From assembly GCF_029338335.1 (NCBI RefSeq), contig NZ_CP119796.1: 64,000 nt of DNA, one strand, 5' to 3'. This stretch comes from Halomontanus rarus (GTDB lineage Archaea; Halobacteriota; Halobacteria; Halobacteriales; Natrialbaceae). Numbering within the stretch: position 1 is the stretch's first letter; each line of letters starts with the position of its first letter. The notes beneath the pieces are model-generated. The model was not told the DNA's origin, made no database searches, and saw nothing but the letters and a program-made list of their open reading frames with translations. The position numbers were made by a program, and so were the translations under genes. This document shows, in pieces, positions 60,717-64,000 of the stretch.

Positions 60717-62387
60717 CTATCGATCCACGCTTCCGAGGACGATGTCCAGACTGCCCAGCGAGGCGATCATGTCCGCGACGAACTCCCCTTCGGCCATCTC
60801 GGGCAGCGCCGAGAGGTTGTGGAAACACGGACTGCGGATCTTGAACCGCGCGGGGGAGTTCGACCCGTCCGCGCGAATGTAGACCCCGAGTTCTCCCTTG
60901 GCGATCTCGACGGCGCGATAGATCTCCGCGTCCGCCGGCGGCTTGAGCGTCCGGGGCACGTTGCTCTGGACGGTCCTGTCGTCCTCGGGCCAGTCCTCGA
61001 GTAAGTCGACGCACTGCTCGACGATCTTCGCCGACTGCTCGACTTCCTGCATCCGGACGAGCACGCGCGCGTAGTTGTCGCAGCCGTCCTCGGTGATGAC
61101 GTCCCACTCGAGCTCGGGGTAGTAACCGTAGGGGTCGTCCCGACGGAGGTCGTAATCGATCCCGGAGCCGCGTGCGACCGGGCCGGTACAGCCGTAGTTC
61201 TTCGCGACTTCCGGTTCCAGAACCCCGGTGTCGACGCAGCGAATCTGGAAGATCTCGTTGCCGGTGAGGAGGTCGTCGTACTCGGCGAGTTTCGTCGGGA
61301 GGTCGTCGAGGAAGTCTCGGATCTTCTCGAAGAACTCCTCGCGGGGTTCGGGCAGATCCCAGCAGACGCCGCCGAGTCGGAAGTAGTAGAACATCATCCG
61401 CTGGCCGGTGAGGTCCTCTAAGATGTCCTGGACGACCTCTCGGTCGCGCATGGCGTACTGGAAGATGGCGGTGAAGTCGCCGAAGACGTCGAGCGCGAAC
61501 GTGCCGAGCGCGAGGAAGTGTCCGAGCATCCGGCCGAACTCGGTCGACATGGTCCGGAGTATCTGTGCGTACTCGGGGACGTCGATGTCCGCCAGATCCT
61601 CAATCGCGCGGGCGACGGCCCACTCGTTGGGGAGGTTCGCAGTGTAGTCCCACCGGTTCGAGTACGGGATGATCTGGTGGCGATAGGTTCCCTGCTGGCA
61701 CATCTGCTCTTCACAGCGGTGGAGATAGCCCACGTCGGGGTCGACGTCCGCGACGGTCTCGCCGTCGAGGACCGTCTTCAGGTGGAGGACGCCGTGGGTC
61801 GCCGGGTGGTGGGGGCCGATGTTGATGAACATCGTGTCGGATTCGGCCCCTTGCTGATCGGCTTCCAGCGGGTTGGCGTGCTCGGCGAACTTGACGACCT
61901 GCGGTTTGTCCTGGTTGTAGTCGAGGCTCAGCGGGTGACCCTGCCAGCTGTCCGGAAGCAGAATCCGGCGGAGGTCGGGGTGGCCCTCGTACTCGATCCC
62001 GACGAGATCGTAGGCCTCGCGCTCGTGCCAGTCCGCCGTCCGGAAGACCGGTTCCGCGCTCTGACAGACCGGATCGTCCTTCGGCAGGGGGACGACGAGC
62101 GTCACCTCCCTGCGGCGGTCGTCGTAGGTCGTCACGTGGAGAATCGACTCGTACCGGTCCTCGTACTCCTGGGGCGTGATACACGAGAGGTGGTCGAACC
62201 CCGCCCGATCGCGCAACCGACCGAGCGCGCGCTGGACGTCGTCCGGGCGGATCACGAACGCGGGTGCGTTCGCGTGGTCGTCCGTCCCGATGACCACGTC
62301 GCCGAGTACCGACTCGAGTTCGTCGGCGTCGACCGGTTCGGCCTCGAGGGCGGTGCGACCGCGTTCCTGTTGTGGTGTCTCGCTCAT
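60717..62387 (-). CDS. nuoCD: Stand-alone fused NADH-quinone oxidoreductase-type subunit NuoCD
   Basis: A 556-residue fusion. The NuoC-like part (about 30-165) ends YDLVGIEYEGHPDLRRILLP. The NuoD-like part (about 180-556) has INIGPHHPATHGVLHL, GYLHRCEEQMCQQ, the MRDREVVQDILEDLTG helix, and GSNSPARFKIRSPCFHNLSAL. Subunits C and D build the quinone-side arm of complex I or Fpo-type enzyme. The expected neighbours nuoA, nuoB and nuoH are absent, with unrelated genes on both sides. It may be a second copy or a relocated one. Confidence 0.92.
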   Translation of the reverse strand: MSETPQQERGRTALEAEPVDADELESVLGDVVIGTDDHANAPAFVIRPDDVQRALGRLRDRAGFDHLSCITPQEYEDRYESILHVTTYDDRRREVTLVVPLPKDDPVCQSAEPVFRTADWHEREAYDLVGIEYEGHPDLRRILLPDSWQGHPLSLDYNQDKPQVVKFAEHANPLEADQQGAESDTMFINIGPHHPATHGVLHLKTVLDGETVADVDPDVGYLHRCEEQMCQQGTYRHQIIPYSNRWDYTANLPNEWAVARAIEDLADIDVPEYAQILRTMSTEFGRMLGHFLALGTFALDVFGDFTAIFQYAMRDREVVQDILEDLTGQRMMFYYFRLGGVCWDLPEPREEFFEKIRDFLDDLPTKLAEYDDLLTGNEIFQIRCVDTGVLEPEVAKNYGCTGPVARGSGIDYDLRRDDPYGYYPELEWDVITEDGCDNYARVLVRMQEVEQSAKIVEQCVDLLEDWPEDDRTVQSNVPRTLKPPADAEIYRAVEIAKGELGVYIRADGSNSPARFKIRSPCFHNLSALPEMAEGEFVADMIASLGSLDIVLGSVDR

Positions 62388-62611
62388 TGAACTCGCCTCG
62401 AATTACGTTCCATGGTAGCCGTCGAGTGTCCGTACCGCCGACTACACTTGACACGGAAATGAGGGTTTTGGTGGGTCAAACCGACAGTCGTCGCGCGGAA
62501 CCAATCTGTGAGACTGTGCCTCGCTGAGCACCGACCGTCGGTGGTGAAGACTGCGCCTTGCAGCGTCGAGAGTTAAGTCGCGATCCGTGGTACCCGAACT
62601 CGATCGAGAGT

Positions 62612-63166
62612 ATGTCCGACCGATCGATACAATCGCGACTGCTGCCGTCGACCGACGAGGGAGAGGCGATCGATCGATCTCGCAGAGAACACGTCGTGTA
62701 CTCGTCCATCCGCGGCCTCCAGGCGGGATTCGTCGCCACGCTCATCATGACCGCGTTCCGGCTTCCGATCATGCGTTCGCTCCCGCCGTCGGCGAACTTC
62801 TGGGCCCGCTACGTCGGCGACGGCGACGCCGACGAGTACCCGGGCATCGGGTTACTCTTGCACCTGATCTACGGGATCAGTGCCGGCGCGGTCTTCGGCG
62901 GACTGTTCGCCTTCTGGGACGCCGAACGATCGATCGAGGCCGAACAGCGCGGTCTCGTCTGGGGGTCGGTCTACGGGATGGCCCTCTCCGCGTTCGGCTC
63001 GCAGTTCGTGCTCAAGGAACTCCTCGAGCTCGAACTCGAGGCCGACGAACTCGCGCTCTTTCACGCCGGCCACCTCGTCTACGGGCTCGCACTCGGCGCA
63101 TGGGTCGGCTCCCGAACCGAGGGCGTCAGCGACCCCGAGGAGTACGATTACGACGAGGAGAACTGA
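62612..63166 (+). CDS. Membrane protein of unknown function (YqhR-like layout)
   Basis: A 184-residue protein. A polar start with LLPSTDEGEAIDRSRREH is followed by four hydrophobic segments (GLQAGFVATLIMTAFRLPIM, GLLLHLIYGISAGAVFGGLF, VWGSVYGMALSAFGSQFVL, GHLVYGLALGAWVG). The pattern resembles DUF6789/YqhR-type small membrane proteins. The function is unknown. ATG 62612 is chosen. Confidence 0.75.
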   Translation: MSDRSIQSRLLPSTDEGEAIDRSRREHVVYSSIRGLQAGFVATLIMTAFRLPIMRSLPPSANFWARYVGDGDADEYPGIGLLLHLIYGISAGAVFGGLFAFWDAERSIEAEQRGLVWGSVYGMALSAFGSQFVLKELLELELEADELALFHAGHLVYGLALGAWVGSRTEGVSDPEEYDYDEEN

Positions 63167-63297
63167 GCGCTTCGAGGAGCGTCCGTTTTCGTTCTCGTTC
63201 CCATACCCGTACCCGTTCTTGGCCCCGTTCACCTCGCCCAACGCGGACCGCCCGGGACGTCCCAAACGACTTCGGTATCGGCCGCCAACGCTCGGCC

Positions 63298-63846
63298 ATG
63301 AGCGACGACGCCGACCCCGACCCTGACGCCGACCTGTCCGTCGACGAATTCATCGACTACTGCCGGACGCAGATCGGACTCCTCTCGGGGAGCGTCGAAA
63401 CGATGCGGACGGAAGCGGACGACCTCATGGACGACATCGACGAGGAACTGGCGACGCTGCGCTCGCACCTCGAGACCCAGTCCGACGACCTCGAGGGGAC
63501 CGCCACGCCGCCGTCGACGGACCGTCCGACCGAGGTCGGCTCCGAGATCGACGTCGACACGCTCGAGGACCTGGAAGCCGAGATCGAACGAAAGCAGACG
63601 CTCGTCGAGGTCAAACAGGCGCGGATACGAGCGTTTCAAGACCTGATCGCCGGATACACCGATCTCCTCGAGGAGTTCCAATCGGTGGACGACGGGCGAG
63701 AGGCGCTGGAACGGCTCGTCCATTTCGAGGCCGACCGCGACGCGCCGGCGTACTTCGGGGACCGGCAGACGGTGCTCGAGGCCGCGACCGGGTCGGGGTC
63801 GGAATCGGGGTCGAGTGAGTCCGCGGACGAGTACAGTACCGACTGA
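63298..63846 (+). CDS. Acidic coiled-coil protein
   Basis: A 182-residue soluble protein with two helical regions: FIDYCRTQIGLLSGSVETMR to about residue 65, and LEDLEAEIERKQTLVEVKQA with ARIRAFQDLIAGYTDLLEEF (about 85-135). A Ser/Glu/Gly hexamer-repeat tail follows. It has no signal peptide or enzymatic motif. It could be a structural or scaffolding partner; I cannot tell of what. Its stop codon lies at the edge of the palindromic element copy 2. Confidence 0.75.
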   Translation: MSDDADPDPDADLSVDEFIDYCRTQIGLLSGSVETMRTEADDLMDDIDEELATLRSHLETQSDDLEGTATPPSTDRPTEVGSEIDVDTLEDLEAEIERKQTLVEVKQARIRAFQDLIAGYTDLLEEFQSVDDGREALERLVHFEADRDAPAYFGDRQTVLEAATGSGSESGSSESADEYSTD

Positions 63847-63937
63847 AACGAGTGACACACCCATCGCACGGTCGCGGGCCCGATCACAGTGCGCTCCGAC
63901 CCGCCCTCGTCGTGCGATCAGGTGCGAAGTGACTGTC
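63842..63937. repeat. Dispersed palindromic element, copy 2
   Basis: The left arm CTGAAACGAGTGACACACCC continues into ATCGCACGGTC. The right arm begins CGTCGTGCGATCAGGTGCGA. It lies between the coiled-coil gene and the leftward gene at the window edge, that is, between converging gene ends as in copy 1. Confidence 0.6.
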
Positions 63938-63945
63938 TGCGACTA

Positions 63946-64000
63946 CTATCGCTCCCGCAGTCGGTACACGCCGTGCTGGTTCCGTGACTTCGATCCGTTC
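63946..64000 (-). CDS. 3' end of a leftward gene (5' part outside window)
   Basis: Minus-strand frame from the window edge ends with NGSKSRNQHGVYRLRER and a TAG at 63948-63946. Third positions are G/C-rich, which supports real coding. Only 17 residues are visible. The ending looks like a winged-helix regulator C terminus, but that is weak. Confidence 0.4.
   Translation of the reverse strand, partial: NGSKSRNQHGVYRLRER

Overview
The window is haloarchaeal chromosome (class Halobacteria). The DNA is GC-rich with strong G/C preference at third codon positions. The predicted proteins are very acidic, many genes have TATA-like boxes about 26-30 nt upstream of a start codon that lacks a Shine-Dalgarno (leaderless transcripts), and the gene content includes CetZ, RaSEA, F420 biosynthesis, a BAT-type regulator, an Orc1/Cdc6 paralogue and a fused NuoCD. 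A natrialbacean host (Natrinema/Haloterrigena-like) is my guess only. Gene density is high and there is no rRNA operon, CRISPR array or complete transposon.

Left part (1-9.8 kb). A multi-PAS histidine kinase is followed by two translationally coupled receiver-only response regulators. Upstream of it, on the same strand, lies a compact three-gene cassette: a degenerate RecA-like protein, a small helical protein and a divergent family-B DNA polymerase of the PolB2 type. I consider this the best candidate for a poorly described system. An Orc1/Cdc6 paralogue follows, its stop codon touching a hairpin that looks like the end of an IS200/IS605/IS1341-type element without its tnpB. Behind it is 1.1 kb of non-coding DNA with a run of 15 G.

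9.8-26 kb. A UPF0104 flippase-like protein and a GT4 glycosyltransferase form one unit. Two small orphans, a FIST sensor/histidine kinase operon, an alpha/beta hydrolase, small membrane proteins, a BAT-type PAS/GAF/HTH regulator, the archaeosine radical-SAM enzyme RaSEA and a large kinase with a degenerate receiver domain follow.

26-43 kb. Two Opp/Dpp-type ATPases lie without permeases. The purine genes purS, purQ, purU and purC are close together, as are the F420 genes cofH, cofG and cofC. Between and after them are an M48 membrane protease, lipoproteins, CetZ, an NDUFA9-like SDR and thymidylate kinase.

43-64 kb. A lone TPP-dependent E1 alpha subunit, a TrkA-like RCK protein flanked by two stand-alone RAM-domain proteins, a secreted CARDB-like repeat protein, tRNA-Leu(UAA), a ferredoxin, a cyclophilin and an aspartoacylase-family enzyme come first. 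A UPF0175/PIN toxin-antitoxin cassette is then boxed between two 78-bp copies of the 3' end of a TrpD2-like gene. The window closes with a fused siroheme decarboxylase (AhbA-AhbB), a large FAD/Fe-S dehydrogenase, a gene remnant, a stand-alone nuoCD and two orphan genes.

Scattered features: an imperfect palindromic intergenic element occurs three times (about 16.85, 30.21 and 63.84 kb), and six-base-period tracts recur both inside unrelated genes and between them. All functions are inferred from sequence; no searches were run.
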